A stretch of 62,297 nt of DNA from Lachnospiraceae bacterium (GTDB lineage: Bacteria; Bacillota; Clostridia; Lachnospirales; Lachnospiraceae). Under the pieces are notes generated by a model. The model did no database searches. It worked only from the letters and a program-made list of their open reading frames with translations, and had not been told where the DNA came from. Positions within the stretch are counted from its first letter, which is position 1, and each line of letters starts with the position of its first letter. The position numbers and the translations under genes are program-made. The DNA is taken from the NCBI GenBank assembly GCA_910575835.1, contig CAJTGB010000027.1, positions 1 through 62,297 on the forward strand, in the 5' to 3' direction. Shown in pieces: positions 1 through 8,135 of the stretch.

Positions 1-334
1 TTTTTCAGTGTATTTTAATCATTCCTATCATCTGCTATTATTGGTTTAATAGCTTAATCCTATTGTGATATCATGCCACTACTAAGTTGTTAACATTGGT
101 CTTTCAAATACTCTTGTCTCTATTCTCTGTTTTTCTTTGCTTCCTGCATATCTTCTTTCAACTGTGATATAGGGGATATTTTTCAGTATGTGCCAGATAA
201 GGCAAAATAGACTTAAATCGTTCTTATAGATGTGCTATATTATAGACAAAGGGAAAGCCATACAAGCGGCTCTGCCCCAATTTGTAGTTTCTTACCTCAT
301 AAAGAGGCAAGCCGTCACTATTGCAGTAGTGGGG
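1..334. other. AT-rich leader with a folded hairpin cluster
   Basis: No convincing gene is seen here. The last 60 bases can fold: an outer stem GCCCCA (274-279) with TGGGGC (330-335) encloses the hairpins CCTC-ATAAA-GAGG and CACTA-TTGCAG-TAGTG. It lies directly past the stop codon of the minus-strand toxin-like peptide, so it is probably the structured 3' end or terminator of that transcript. Confidence 0.4.
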
Positions 335-421
335 CTATTTCTTTTTTCCTTTGTAAATCTGATAAAACAGACTGAAAAGAGCAACAATGAGTATACCTGT
401 CTGAATCAAGTATGAAACCAG
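335..421 (-). pseudogene. Holin-like small hydrophobic toxin peptide, start codon lost
   Basis: The 28-residue reading begins at CTG with VSYLIQTGILIVALF and ends in a basic YKGKKK tail. One hydrophobic helix followed by lysines is the layout of the putative holin-like (Hol_Tox) type I toxins of Clostridia, which usually start with an ATG at this spot. No good ribosome site precedes the CTG. A longer in-frame reading reaches a TTG at 571 but also lacks a ribosome site. The peptide is probably a relic, or is started at a non-standard codon. A branched hairpin follows its stop. The assignment rests on layout and tail only. Confidence 0.35.
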
Positions 422-647
422 ATAAGGACAGAAATAAGTTTCTTTCGGAAGGTAAAGGTATAAATTAAGAAAATTAACTCCCCCGAGAAGCCACTTTATG
501 ACAGTGTCCATAGAGATAGCGAGCATCGGATTGCTATAGCCACAATCCTCAGAACAAATCTTTGAGATCAAAGTAGAAAGATATCGAATAGTATGATATA
601 ATTTATGTGTTGCTCACCGAAACCCGCAACAGGGAGGAGGTGTTTGC

Positions 648-746
648 ATGGAAGTTGTGATTTCTTTTTTAGTTGCTGTTTTGGGTGGTATAGCCTGCCA
701 CTATATCATCAAATGGTTAGACAGTGACGATAAGAGCAACAACTAA
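648..746 (+). CDS. 32-residue membrane peptide, type I toxin-like
   Basis: This gene is too short for ordinary gene calling. A strong AGGGAGGAGG ribosome site lies just before ATG 648. The peptide starts MEVVISFLVAVLGGIACHY, a single hydrophobic helix of about 20 residues, then KWLDSDDKSNN, a polar and mostly acidic tail. A rho-independent terminator follows 40 bases after the stop. Short peptides of this layout with their own terminator recur in Firmicutes genomes as toxins of type I toxin-antitoxin pairs, where an antisense RNA is the antitoxin. No antitoxin was identified here. Coding is well supported by the ribosome site and terminator; the toxin role is an inference. Confidence 0.6.
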   Translation: MEVVISFLVAVLGGIACHYIIKWLDSDDKSNN

Positions 747-785
747 CCTAGTGGGTACTTTGCCACTATAAAAGAAAAGAAGAAT

Positions 786-815
786 CCCCAAACTGTGCTG
801 CAACACGGTTTGGGG
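786..815 (+). terminator. Terminator of the 32-residue peptide
   Basis: CCCCAAACTGTG pairs with CACGGTTTGGGG through one T:G wobble around a six-base loop, followed by a T run after five bases. Confidence 0.75.
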
Positions 816-934
816 GTTCACTTTTTGTCCGCATGGACTTGTGATTTCTTTTTGCCTATTGGCATTATAGCATATGCAAAAACTTTTTTCAATATTCTTT
901 TTTCAATCTGAAATTTATCCTAATCGACAATATA

Positions 935-1141
935 TCACAATATACCTTGTATGGCAATCTTTTTATATACTCTGTTAGGGTTGCATAAAATCCATTTTAG
1001 CGCAATCGAAAAATCTTCTGTTATCTCATCCATCACGTCGATTACAAATTCTCTGTCTTTTCGAGTATCTATCGCCATATAATCAAGGAACGCTCTTAAT
1101 TCATCACTCACATCATAACCTCTGCAAAACTTCACCCTCAT
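935..1141 (-). CDS. Small protein of unknown function, coupled to rlmH
   Basis: The 68-residue protein begins MRVKFCRGYDVSDELRAF. It is not recognised as a known family. Its ATG overlaps the stop codon of rlmH in an ATGA arrangement, which points to translational coupling and is the main evidence that it is real. It is soluble, mixed in charge and has no signal peptide. It ends near an AT-rich stretch with no clear terminator. A role tied to ribosome maturation could be guessed only from position. Confidence 0.5.
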   Translation of the reverse strand: MRVKFCRGYDVSDELRAFLDYMAIDTRKDREFVIDVMDEITEDFSIALKWILCNPNRVYKKIAIQGIL

Positions 1142-1617
1142 TTGTGATATGGTTCTTTCTGAATGATCCGATAGCTTCGGTATATCTGCTCCAACAGAAT
1201 CACTCTCATCAACTGGTGAGGGAATGTCATCCTCGAAAAACTCAGCGCAAGATCCGACTTCGCCAATACGTCCCTCCCAAGTCCGATCGAACCGCCGATA
1301 ATGAAGATGATATGGCTCTTCCCCTGCACACCAAGCGTCTCGATCTTCTCCGCCAGTTCTTCTGACGATAACTGCTTTCCCTGGATCTCGAGGGTAATCA
1401 CAAAAGCATCCTCCCGAATATACTTCAATATCCGCTCCGCCTCCTTAGCCCGTATCGCTTCCTCCATGGTTTCACTGGGATGATCCGGCGTCTTCTCATC
1501 CGCGGTCTCTATGATCTCCAGCTTACAGTATTTGCCCAGCCTCTTCACATACTCCGCAACAGCGTCCCTCAGATACCTTTCCTTAATCTTTCCTACTGTT
1601 ATCAGCGTAATCTTCAT
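1138..1617 (-). CDS. rlmH: 23S rRNA (pseudouridine-1915 N3) methyltransferase RlmH
   Basis: RlmH is a SPOUT-class enzyme that uses S-adenosylmethionine to methylate N3 of pseudouridine 1915 in helix 69 of 23S rRNA. The start MKITLITVGKIKERYL and the 159-residue length are those of the family. The knot that binds the cofactor is seen as IFIIGGSIGLG at about residues 100-112, and the conserved end as RMTFPHQLMRV with EQIYRSYRIIQKEPYHK. An upstream in-frame start would add 17 residues that are not part of the family, so 1617 was chosen. It overlaps the next small gene by four bases. Confidence 0.95.
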   Translation of the reverse strand: MKITLITVGKIKERYLRDAVAEYVKRLGKYCKLEIIETADEKTPDHPSETMEEAIRAKEAERILKYIREDAFVITLEIQGKQLSSEELAEKIETLGVQGKSHIIFIIGGSIGLGRDVLAKSDLALSFSRMTFPHQLMRVILLEQIYRSYRIIQKEPYHK

Positions 1618-1651
1618 AACTTCCGAATTCCCTTTCAATATATCCCATACA

Positions 1652-2428
1652 CTATCCAAGCGCCACATCCAGTATCATCATCAACACGAACCCGGCGGCA
1701 AATCCGATGGTTCCAATATTACTGTGCTCTCCCTGCGCCGACTCCGGCACCAGTTCTTCTACCACTACATAGATCATCGCTCCGGCCGCAAACGCAAGAA
1801 GATACGGAAGGACCGGGGTGATATATGCCGCAAGCAGCACCGTGATCCCTCCCGCTATCGGCTCCACGATGCCTGATAATGTTCCGTACAAAAATGCCTT
1901 CCCTCTGCTTCCTCCATCGCTTCTGACCGGAAGCGATACGATAAATCCTTCTGGAAGGTTCTGAATGGCAATTCCGATCGACAGAGCAAATGCCCCTGCA
2001 AGCGTCACATCTGCATTATGAGTCAAAAGCCCCGCAAACACGGCGCCGCTTGAAATTCCCTCCGGTATATTATGGATGGTGACTGCCAGAATAAGCTTCG
2101 TAGACTTGTTCAGCGAACTTCTGGGACCCTCAGACTTCTCACTTCCAACATGAAGATGGGGAACGATATGGTCAAGCAGCAGCAGAAAACCAATTCCCAG
2201 AAGGAATCCGACTGCTGCCGGAACAAATGCAAATCTTCCCATATACTCTGACATATCCATTGCCGGGATCAGCAATGACCACACAGAAGCCGCAACCATC
2301 ACCCCGGCCGCAAATCCAAGCAGCGACTTCTGAAGCAGCGGTTTTAATTCATGCCTCATAAACAGGACGCACGCCGCGCCAGCAGCCGTCCCTATAAACG
2401 GAATAAGTATCCCAAGCAAAATCATCAT
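1652..2428 (-). CDS. ZIP family divalent metal transporter
   Basis: This 258-residue inner membrane protein has about eight hydrophobic helices. ZIP proteins import zinc or iron into the cytoplasm. The two metal-binding helices are clear: HNIPEG at residues 119-124 and QNLPEG at 156-161. A short histidine-containing loop (HIVPHLHVG, about 87-95) joins helices three and four. A GGGGGAGG ribosome site sits nine bases before the ATG. It lies upstream of rlmH on the same strand. The exact metal cannot be read from the sequence. Confidence 0.9.
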   Translation of the reverse strand: MMILLGILIPFIGTAAGAACVLFMRHELKPLLQKSLLGFAAGVMVAASVWSLLIPAMDMSEYMGRFAFVPAAVGFLLGIGFLLLLDHIVPHLHVGSEKSEGPRSSLNKSTKLILAVTIHNIPEGISSGAVFAGLLTHNADVTLAGAFALSIGIAIQNLPEGFIVSLPVRSDGGSRGKAFLYGTLSGIVEPIAGGITVLLAAYITPVLPYLLAFAAGAMIYVVVEELVPESAQGEHSNIGTIGFAAGFVLMMILDVALG

Positions 2429-2448
2429 ATACGCTATCCTCCCCCTGT

Positions 2449-2492
2449 ATCTGCAATCTCATCTATCTCTGCAATCTCATCTATCTCTTCTA
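2449..2492. repeat. Short 18-bp tandem repeat
   Basis: A unit close to ATCTCTGCAATCTCATCT is repeated about two and a half times, between the ribosome site of the ZIP gene and the larger repeat array. Confidence 0.7.
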
Positions 2493-2555
2493 TCCAACCA
2501 ACGTCAACCGCGATCTTACAAAGCATTTTTCTTCCATCTATCAGCCGTCTTACCA

Positions 2556-2828
2556 ACTATCTGCCTTCCATCCGCCATCTGCCGCAGCCTACCAACCATC
2601 TGCTTTCCTTCTGACATCTGCCCCGCCTTTCCTGTCATCTGCCTTCCTTCTGACATCTGCCACGGCTTTCCTATCATCTGCCTTCCATTCACCATCTGCC
2701 GCAGCTTTCCTAGCATCTACCTTCTATTCGCCATCTGCCGCAGCTTTCCTGTCATCTGCCTTCCATTCGCCATCTGCCGCAGCTTTCCTAGCATCTGCTT
2801 TCCATCCGCCATCTGCCGCGGCTTACCA
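2556..2828. repeat. Seven tandem copies of a 39-bp repeat
   Basis: Seven contiguous copies of exactly 39 bases fill this stretch, with a more decayed copy before them at about 2523-2555. Within each unit CATCTGCC occurs twice. Because 39 is a multiple of three, one minus-strand frame reads a 13-residue repeat (QMxxGRQMxGKxx), but the frame carries stops in some copies and has no ribosome site, so it is probably not coding. The last copy runs into the stop codon of the yolD-like gene. There are no unique spacers, so it is not CRISPR. Confidence 0.85.
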
Positions 2829-3263
2829 GGGAGCTTCCTCCCCTTCTATAATATCGGTAATCTCATCGATCGGTATCTCCGTTCCGTCCGTCAGCACCAC
2901 TGTCCGCTCATGTTCCCTGATCTTCCTGACGCATCCGCTGACCGTCACATACGCTCCTCCCGGCTTCTTTGGGTCCGGCACAAAATAGGTAATAGATACG
3001 GAAGGCTCCAGATCCAGATGCTCATAGATATTCTGTAATTTACCGTCCAGAACCGCCTTGCAGTTCTCATCGATCTCTATCCGCTCCTCCGTCAGCCGTG
3101 CAGTCTCCCTGACTGCCTCGTGATGTCCCGTCAGAGCCGCAAACGGGGCAAACTGCGCCGCCCGGTCCTCAACGGGCATCTGCGGATGCGTCCCGGATAC
3201 ATGGTGCGCCAGATCAATCATATCATCATACTTATGAATTTCCTTATATCTTCTTAGCTTCAT
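2823..3263 (-). CDS. YolD-like protein
   Basis: The protein has 146 residues. YolD-like proteins are small partners found beside Y-family polymerases in Firmicutes, and are often predicted to act like UmuD. The family core is seen as MPVEDRAAQFAPFAALTGH near residues 29-47, followed by an Sm-like beta-rich half (ITYFVPDPKKPGGAYVTV). The ATG overlaps the end of the polymerase gene by four bases, so the pair is a coupled operon. The stop codon lies inside the last 39-bp tandem repeat. It should be induced by DNA damage together with the polymerase. Confidence 0.9.
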   Translation of the reverse strand: MKLRRYKEIHKYDDMIDLAHHVSGTHPQMPVEDRAAQFAPFAALTGHHEAVRETARLTEERIEIDENCKAVLDGKLQNIYEHLDLEPSVSITYFVPDPKKPGGAYVTVSGCVRKIREHERTVVLTDGTEIPIDEITDIIEGEEAPW

Positions 3264-4789
3264 GCCCTATGTCCGCCGATCTGCTGATTCCGCTCCATTG
3301 CTGTCGCACCCTCCAGCAGATTCGTTCCTTTCAGTATCGCATTCTTCCCATATTTCTTCTTAATATCCAGCATAGCCTGCTGCAGGCTTCTCTCCCGTCT
3401 TCTCTCTTCCTCCTCCGCCTCCTGCTCTCTTCGCAGAGCAGCATAGTCCGTAAACAGATCCATCTGTTCGAAAACGGGTTCCTTCACAACCGACTCCTCG
3501 TCCACCACATGATTGGCTCCCAATGTGACCCTTCGAACTAAAAACTTGGGATTGACGATCCTGTCATATAATTCCAGCACAGCCTTCACGATCATCTTCG
3601 TAGAGGAAGTCTGTCCTGCAAGATTCGCCGTCCCATGAGCATGCTTGGGAACCGAACGGCCATAGCGGTCCATTGTGATCTCACCTCCGTAAGAGCGCTT
3701 CACATCCGGGTCTGACAGTGTCTCTCTGTCATAGCCTACTGTCAGAACGATCTGATCTGTAACCAGACGCTTGTCCACCAGATTCAGTACAAGCATCTCC
3801 GTCATCTCCCTGACAATAATCCGCGCTTTTTTTGCAGTATACGGTTCATGTAGTACCTGCCCGGAGCTTAAGCAGTTCACACTGGGCTTATACGCCTTGA
3901 TATCCTTCATCGTGCAGGGTTCCCATCCCCATGCATGGTCGATCAGAAGCTCCGCATTGATCCCGAATAATTTGTAGAGCAGATCCTCATTGTAAAACTC
4001 ATCCGCTCTCCCGATGGAACATCTCGCCACATCCCCCATGGTAAACATGCCGTGCTCTGCCAGCTTCTTCGCATACCCTCTCCCGATACGCCAGAAATCC
4101 GTGATCGGCTGATGCGCCCACAGGATCCGCCGGTAGCTTTTTTCATTCAGGCTGGCGACCCGCACGCCGTTCTTATCCGGCGGAATGTGCTTTGCCACAA
4201 TATCCATGGCCACCTTGCACAGATACAGATTCGTTCCGATTCCTGCCGTAGCCGTAATCCCCGTCGCAGCATGGATATCCTGAATGATCCTGCCTGCCAG
4301 TTCACGCGCCGTCATCTGATACGTGTTCAGATAATGGGTAACGTCCATCATGATCTCATCGATAGAATATACATGACAATCCTCCGGCGCGACATATCTC
4401 AGATAAACTTCATATATCCTCGTACTATAGTCCACATAATGCGCCATCCTCGGCGGCGCAACGATATAATCCAGCGCTTTTTCCGGCGACGCCTTTAACT
4501 CTGTGTCATCATACGAAGCGCCGTCAAATCTGCGCTGCGGCGCCTGACTCTGTCTCTTCGCGTTGACCTCCCTCACCCTCTGCACTACCTCAAACAGTCT
4601 CGCACGGCCTGAGATCCCGTAAGCTTTCAGAGAGGGCGATACCGCCAGACAGATCGTCTTCTCTGTACGGCTTAAGTCCGCGACAACCAGATTGGTAGTC
4701 ATAGGATCCAAACCTCTCTCTACACATTCCACAGAAGCATAAAATGATTTCAAATCTATTGCAATATACGTGTGGTTATGCTCTGACAT
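3260..4789 (-). CDS. Y-family DNA polymerase (UmuC/UvrX-like)
   Basis: This 509-residue enzyme copies damaged DNA with low fidelity. The two metal-binding acidic sites of the palm are visible: AIDLKSFYASVE at about residues 10-21 and YSIDEIMMDV at about 141-150. A helix-hairpin-helix region follows and the C-terminal little-finger part is present. The start at 4789 has a GGGGTG ribosome site; an upstream in-frame ATG would add 21 cysteine-rich residues not seen in the family. The promoter carries a LexA-like box, so expression is probably under SOS control. The yolD-like gene overlaps its end. Confidence 0.93.
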   Translation of the reverse strand: MSEHNHTYIAIDLKSFYASVECVERGLDPMTTNLVVADLSRTEKTICLAVSPSLKAYGISGRARLFEVVQRVREVNAKRQSQAPQRRFDGASYDDTELKASPEKALDYIVAPPRMAHYVDYSTRIYEVYLRYVAPEDCHVYSIDEIMMDVTHYLNTYQMTARELAGRIIQDIHAATGITATAGIGTNLYLCKVAMDIVAKHIPPDKNGVRVASLNEKSYRRILWAHQPITDFWRIGRGYAKKLAEHGMFTMGDVARCSIGRADEFYNEDLLYKLFGINAELLIDHAWGWEPCTMKDIKAYKPSVNCLSSGQVLHEPYTAKKARIIVREMTEMLVLNLVDKRLVTDQIVLTVGYDRETLSDPDVKRSYGGEITMDRYGRSVPKHAHGTANLAGQTSSTKMIVKAVLELYDRIVNPKFLVRRVTLGANHVVDEESVVKEPVFEQMDLFTDYAALRREQEAEEEERRRERSLQQAMLDIKKKYGKNAILKGTNLLEGATAMERNQQIGGHRA

Positions 4790-4864
4790 ATCATCACCCC
4801 GCCTTTTGTCAGCACATATAGTTCTCTGTTCACAATAACAGTATGTCCACATCTGCTTTTTATT

Positions 4865-4893
4865 ATCATACCAGAACTTACGTTTGTTTTCAA
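4865..4893 (-). promoter_or_regulatory. Promoter with LexA/DinR box for the umuC-like operon
   Basis: On the minus strand a -35 TTGAAA and a -10 TATGAT are separated by exactly 17 bases. The spacer holds AGAACTTACGTTTG on the plus strand (4873-4886), which matches 12 of 14 positions of the Gram-positive SOS box CGAACRNRYGTTYG. LexA bound there would block the promoter. Confidence 0.8.
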
Positions 4894-4897
4894 TAGC

Positions 4898-6115
4898 TTA
4901 TAAAACCTTCTGCCCCTCAAATTTCACAGTGACCGAACAGATCTCAGCGATCGTACCGACCCTCATATCAGGTCCGAAGACTCCCACTCCTGAGGTCACA
5001 ATATTGTACATATCATCCTTCTTCAGATACCCGCAGGCATTCTCCCACATCATGCGGACCGTCAGATTCCCCGGAAACATCTGCCCGTCATGGGTATGGC
5101 CGCACAGATCCAGGTCTACCCCCGCGTCAGCCAGCTCCTGAAGCTCCTTGGGCTGATGATCGATCACAAAAACAGGCTTTGACAGATCCATATCTTCCGT
5201 GATCTCTTCCGGCGTCTTTCTCTTGTCTATCCCCCGTCCCGGGCGCTGCCTGTCCGGCCGGCCGTACAGATAGACGCTGTCCGCGATCAGCACCGACTCG
5301 TCGCGAAGCAGTGTAACTCCTGCCTTATCAAGGAATTCATCCATCCTGATATCACTCTGCTTCTCTTGGCCGTTTCCCCCAAAAGTAAATCCTGCAAGTA
5401 TCTTCTCGCTGATATCATGATTCCCGTAACAGGCATAGACGCCGTATTTGCTCTTAATCCCCTTAAAGATATCGATCAGCTCCTCTGGATCCTCTAAAGC
5501 CTCATACTCATTGTCGAAGATGTCCCCGGCTATCACCACCAGATCCGGCTCCTCCGCATTGATCCGCTCCGCCATCCTGCGAATGTGACTGCATCCGATA
5601 TTATAACCCATATGCAGGTCGGCCGCCAAGACCACCTTCATCTGATCTATAGATCCGGCATCCTTATGTATCACCGTCTCATATCTCGTCGTATGGATGA
5701 TCCTTGCATTGACCACTCCCCACACGCCCAATGCCGTGACGGCAGCAACGCAGAAGACTCCCGCCGCTGCAAATACCCTGCGGCTTGCCAGCTTCTCCTG
5801 ATCGATCCATCTGCACCTCTTAAGAATCAGACGGATGACATCCGCCGCCGCAACGACCAGGATCACATGCAGCAATATTCCAAGCCAGTAATTCCCCGAC
5901 CTCACGAAGAAGCGTTTAACCGCACCTGTCGGGAGAAGGAAGCCTACACCCATAGCCGTGGCAAAAAGAAGGTACACGATAACCACCGCGAACCAAAACC
6001 ATTTAAAATATTGATGAGAATCTATTCTCAGACATTTCTTCACCCACCGGTACATCCATCTCGCAATATAAATATGAACCAATACATATAATGGGGATAA
6101 AATTACTGCCAGCAT
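4898..6115 (-). CDS. Membrane-anchored metallophosphoesterase
   Basis: The 405-residue protein has four or five N-terminal membrane helices (residues 1-140) and then a calcineurin-like phosphoesterase domain. All metal-site motifs are present: DLH near 166, GDIFD near 197, GNHD near 232, a lone histidine in VIDHQP, and GHTH near the end. The fold hydrolyses phosphoesters and the active domain should face outwards or the cytoplasm depending on helix count. Start 6115 has an AGGAGGG site; it overlaps the upstream gene by 13 bases. A fragment of a related protein lies at 32.2-32.4 kb. Confidence 0.88.
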   Translation of the reverse strand: MLAVILSPLYVLVHIYIARWMYRWVKKCLRIDSHQYFKWFWFAVVIVYLLFATAMGVGFLLPTGAVKRFFVRSGNYWLGILLHVILVVAAADVIRLILKRCRWIDQEKLASRRVFAAAGVFCVAAVTALGVWGVVNARIIHTTRYETVIHKDAGSIDQMKVVLAADLHMGYNIGCSHIRRMAERINAEEPDLVVIAGDIFDNEYEALEDPEELIDIFKGIKSKYGVYACYGNHDISEKILAGFTFGGNGQEKQSDIRMDEFLDKAGVTLLRDESVLIADSVYLYGRPDRQRPGRGIDKRKTPEEITEDMDLSKPVFVIDHQPKELQELADAGVDLDLCGHTHDGQMFPGNLTVRMMWENACGYLKKDDMYNIVTSGVGVFGPDMRVGTIAEICSVTVKFEGQKVL

Positions 6116-7989
6116 ATATAACCCTCCTGTGTTCCGTAATGTCCCTGCTGATCCTCCCATACCGCGGACTCATGCCGGTCAGGAAAGCGGCTCTGGACTT
6201 CATAATCCGTAATCCCTTCCCCTTCATTGGGATGCCCGGCAGAATAAACCGTATCCGCAGCATACATCCCCAAAAGAATCAGGCAGCTCCATACTAAGAC
6301 CTGCTTCCTGATCACCCGGATCCGGTTATCCAGAAGCGGCGCCGCGATGTAGACGAACACCATTCCCCCGATCCCGAAGACCAGCAGCCCTTCCGCACAT
6401 ATCCTGCCGTTCAGGTTCAGGAAATATCCTCTGTAATCCCACCATTTCATCCCGTCATAAACCATTTCCAGATAATAGGATGTCCAGTATTCGACCATTC
6501 CGCATACGAATATGATGCAGAAGAATTCCTTAACCGGACTGCTTCTCACCCGGTTAAGCAGCGTAAGGAGCAGAACTCCGCCCGAACCATAGATCGGAAG
6601 CCACGGCCCGTGAAGGGCGCCGCGGTTCACAAAGACTCCGTCCAGCACCAGATGAAGGCTCACCTCCCAGCACCATCCGATAAATGAAAATATAAAAAAC
6701 AACAGCACCAGCGACCAGACCGAATAACGCCGCATATAATGAAAAGTCTCCACCCTCTTCTGCTTCGCCGCCTCCGGGAACCGGGACAGTCTGCCGGGAT
6801 ACATTCTTCCCTCCGCCGCATCCTTAAGCATGCCGAGCCGAACCTCTCGTTCCCTTCTCTCTTCGTAGGCACGCTCTTCCTGTGAACTGCCAAGCAATAT
6901 ACCGAACCAGTCAGCAAGGACTCTTCGAATCCCTCCCGGCCTCTCTTCCTGAAGTTCAGTGTCTTCTTCCCACTCTAGCACATCCATGTATGCTTCCCAC
7001 AGTACGTCGTCCGCTGCCCTCTCATACAGATATCTGTCATTCAGCAGCTCTGCCCCCAGGATCCCCGATTCTTTCGCCTTCCCGCGCAATCTCACATAAT
7101 ATTCACAGAAGGACGCCGACTGATAGGGAAGCGAATAGAACACCTCCGACAGCCCAAAGGTGCACGCGCCCAGGATACTCCATCCGATAAAAGAACAATC
7201 CAGCAAAAAGAGCTCCCACTTATGCCCCCGCATCATCCTCCTTGACAGCGTAATAGCCTCCCGTCCGGTAAGGTCCGGATTCTCTGCCAGGATATAGGGA
7301 ACCTGGGAATAAGAATAGTATTTGATCACACCGCCTATGACCGTCAGCATCCACAAGGCCTGATAGATAGTGTACTTAAGCATCGCCAGTGATACTTTCA
7401 TCCACCTCTTCACACGCAGCAGAAATACAAAACGCTGAGCCGGCAGCTTATCGTAGATCCTTCCTTCCAAAAACATCCTCGCCGAGATCACCGTATATGT
7501 GTTGACGATCAGGAAATTGAATCCCAGCACACCTGCGAAAGCCAGCATAATAAGAATCAGGCTTCCCAGATTCTTTGAGCCGGATAAGGAATTGATTCCT
7601 GATACAAACATAACGAACAAAGAGCCTGACGTTATCCCATTAACGATCTTAGATAACGCGCCCCGGCTTCTTCCCAATATTCTGTTCTCCTCCCCCGACC
7701 TCTCTATTTCCTCCTTAAGAGCTTCCGAGAGCTGTCTTCCCTCCTCCGTGTCCCCGGACATGGTCTGGTTAAGCACGTCAACAAGCCCTGTATTTCCCAC
7801 TGCTACTCTTGTGTCCGTCTTACCTTCCGCAGCTGTCCCAACACTTTCGGAAGAATACATCCTCACAAAATTATCAAAACTCGAACTCTGCAATCCCAAA
7901 AATACTGCTATCAGGCTCACCATCACCAACATCATGTAATGCTTCTTAACTGTCTGCCTCGCCCTGGTCTTTATCTCTTTTCTAGTCAT
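6103..7989 (-). CDS. DUF975 / CmpB-type fusion membrane protein
   Basis: This 628-residue protein joins two domains that are usually separate. Residues 1 to about 300 form a DUF975 domain that begins TRKEIKTRARQTVKKHY and has several membrane helices. A charged cytoplasmic linker of about 120 residues follows. The last 200 residues are a putative ABC-transporter type IV (CmpB) domain: FIFSFIGWCWE, then NRGALHGPWLPIYGSGG, its hallmark. ATG 7989 has a GAGGAG site; the GTG at 8013 lies in a terminator tail and was rejected. It is co-transcribed with the phosphoesterase. The function of neither domain is established. Confidence 0.82.
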   Translation of the reverse strand: MTRKEIKTRARQTVKKHYMMLVMVSLIAVFLGLQSSSFDNFVRMYSSESVGTAAEGKTDTRVAVGNTGLVDVLNQTMSGDTEEGRQLSEALKEEIERSGEENRILGRSRGALSKIVNGITSGSLFVMFVSGINSLSGSKNLGSLILIMLAFAGVLGFNFLIVNTYTVISARMFLEGRIYDKLPAQRFVFLLRVKRWMKVSLAMLKYTIYQALWMLTVIGGVIKYYSYSQVPYILAENPDLTGREAITLSRRMMRGHKWELFLLDCSFIGWSILGACTFGLSEVFYSLPYQSASFCEYYVRLRGKAKESGILGAELLNDRYLYERAADDVLWEAYMDVLEWEEDTELQEERPGGIRRVLADWFGILLGSSQEERAYEERREREVRLGMLKDAAEGRMYPGRLSRFPEAAKQKRVETFHYMRRYSVWSLVLLFFIFSFIGWCWEVSLHLVLDGVFVNRGALHGPWLPIYGSGGVLLLTLLNRVRSSPVKEFFCIIFVCGMVEYWTSYYLEMVYDGMKWWDYRGYFLNLNGRICAEGLLVFGIGGMVFVYIAAPLLDNRIRVIRKQVLVWSCLILLGMYAADTVYSAGHPNEGEGITDYEVQSRFPDRHESAVWEDQQGHYGTQEGYICWQ

Positions 7990-8017
7990 GGCTCTCCTCT
8001 TCCGTAAAATCACTAAA

Positions 8018-8049
8018 AAGGTATAAAGCCCTCTGCGGCCTTATACCTT
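8018..8049 (-). terminator. Terminator of the M20 gene
   Basis: AAGGTATAA and TTATACCTT pair around a 14-base loop; on the minus strand the stem is followed by TTTTT. It separates the M20/DUF3100 transcript from the DUF975/CmpB operon. Confidence 0.75.
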
Positions 8050-8135
8050 AGATATAGATTCGTCTTTTATTCTGCTTTTCTTTTGGTATTAATCCCAACA
8101 TTATTATATCAGCAGGCAGATACAGTGTAAAGCTT

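Noticed and set aside
230-415. 61-codon plus-strand frame over the toxin-like relic
   Set aside because: It lacks a ribosome site and runs through the hairpin cluster opposite the peptide.
2516-2716. 66-codon repeat-protein frame in the 39-bp array
   Set aside because: The frame is open only because 39 is divisible by three; neighbouring copies contain stops and no start signal is present.
2556-2828. CRISPR array
   Set aside because: Repeats are directly adjacent without unique spacers and no cas genes are in the window.
7499-7939. 146-codon plus-strand frame opposite the DUF975 part
   Set aside because: It mirrors codon bias of a membrane protein gene and has no start signal or domain.
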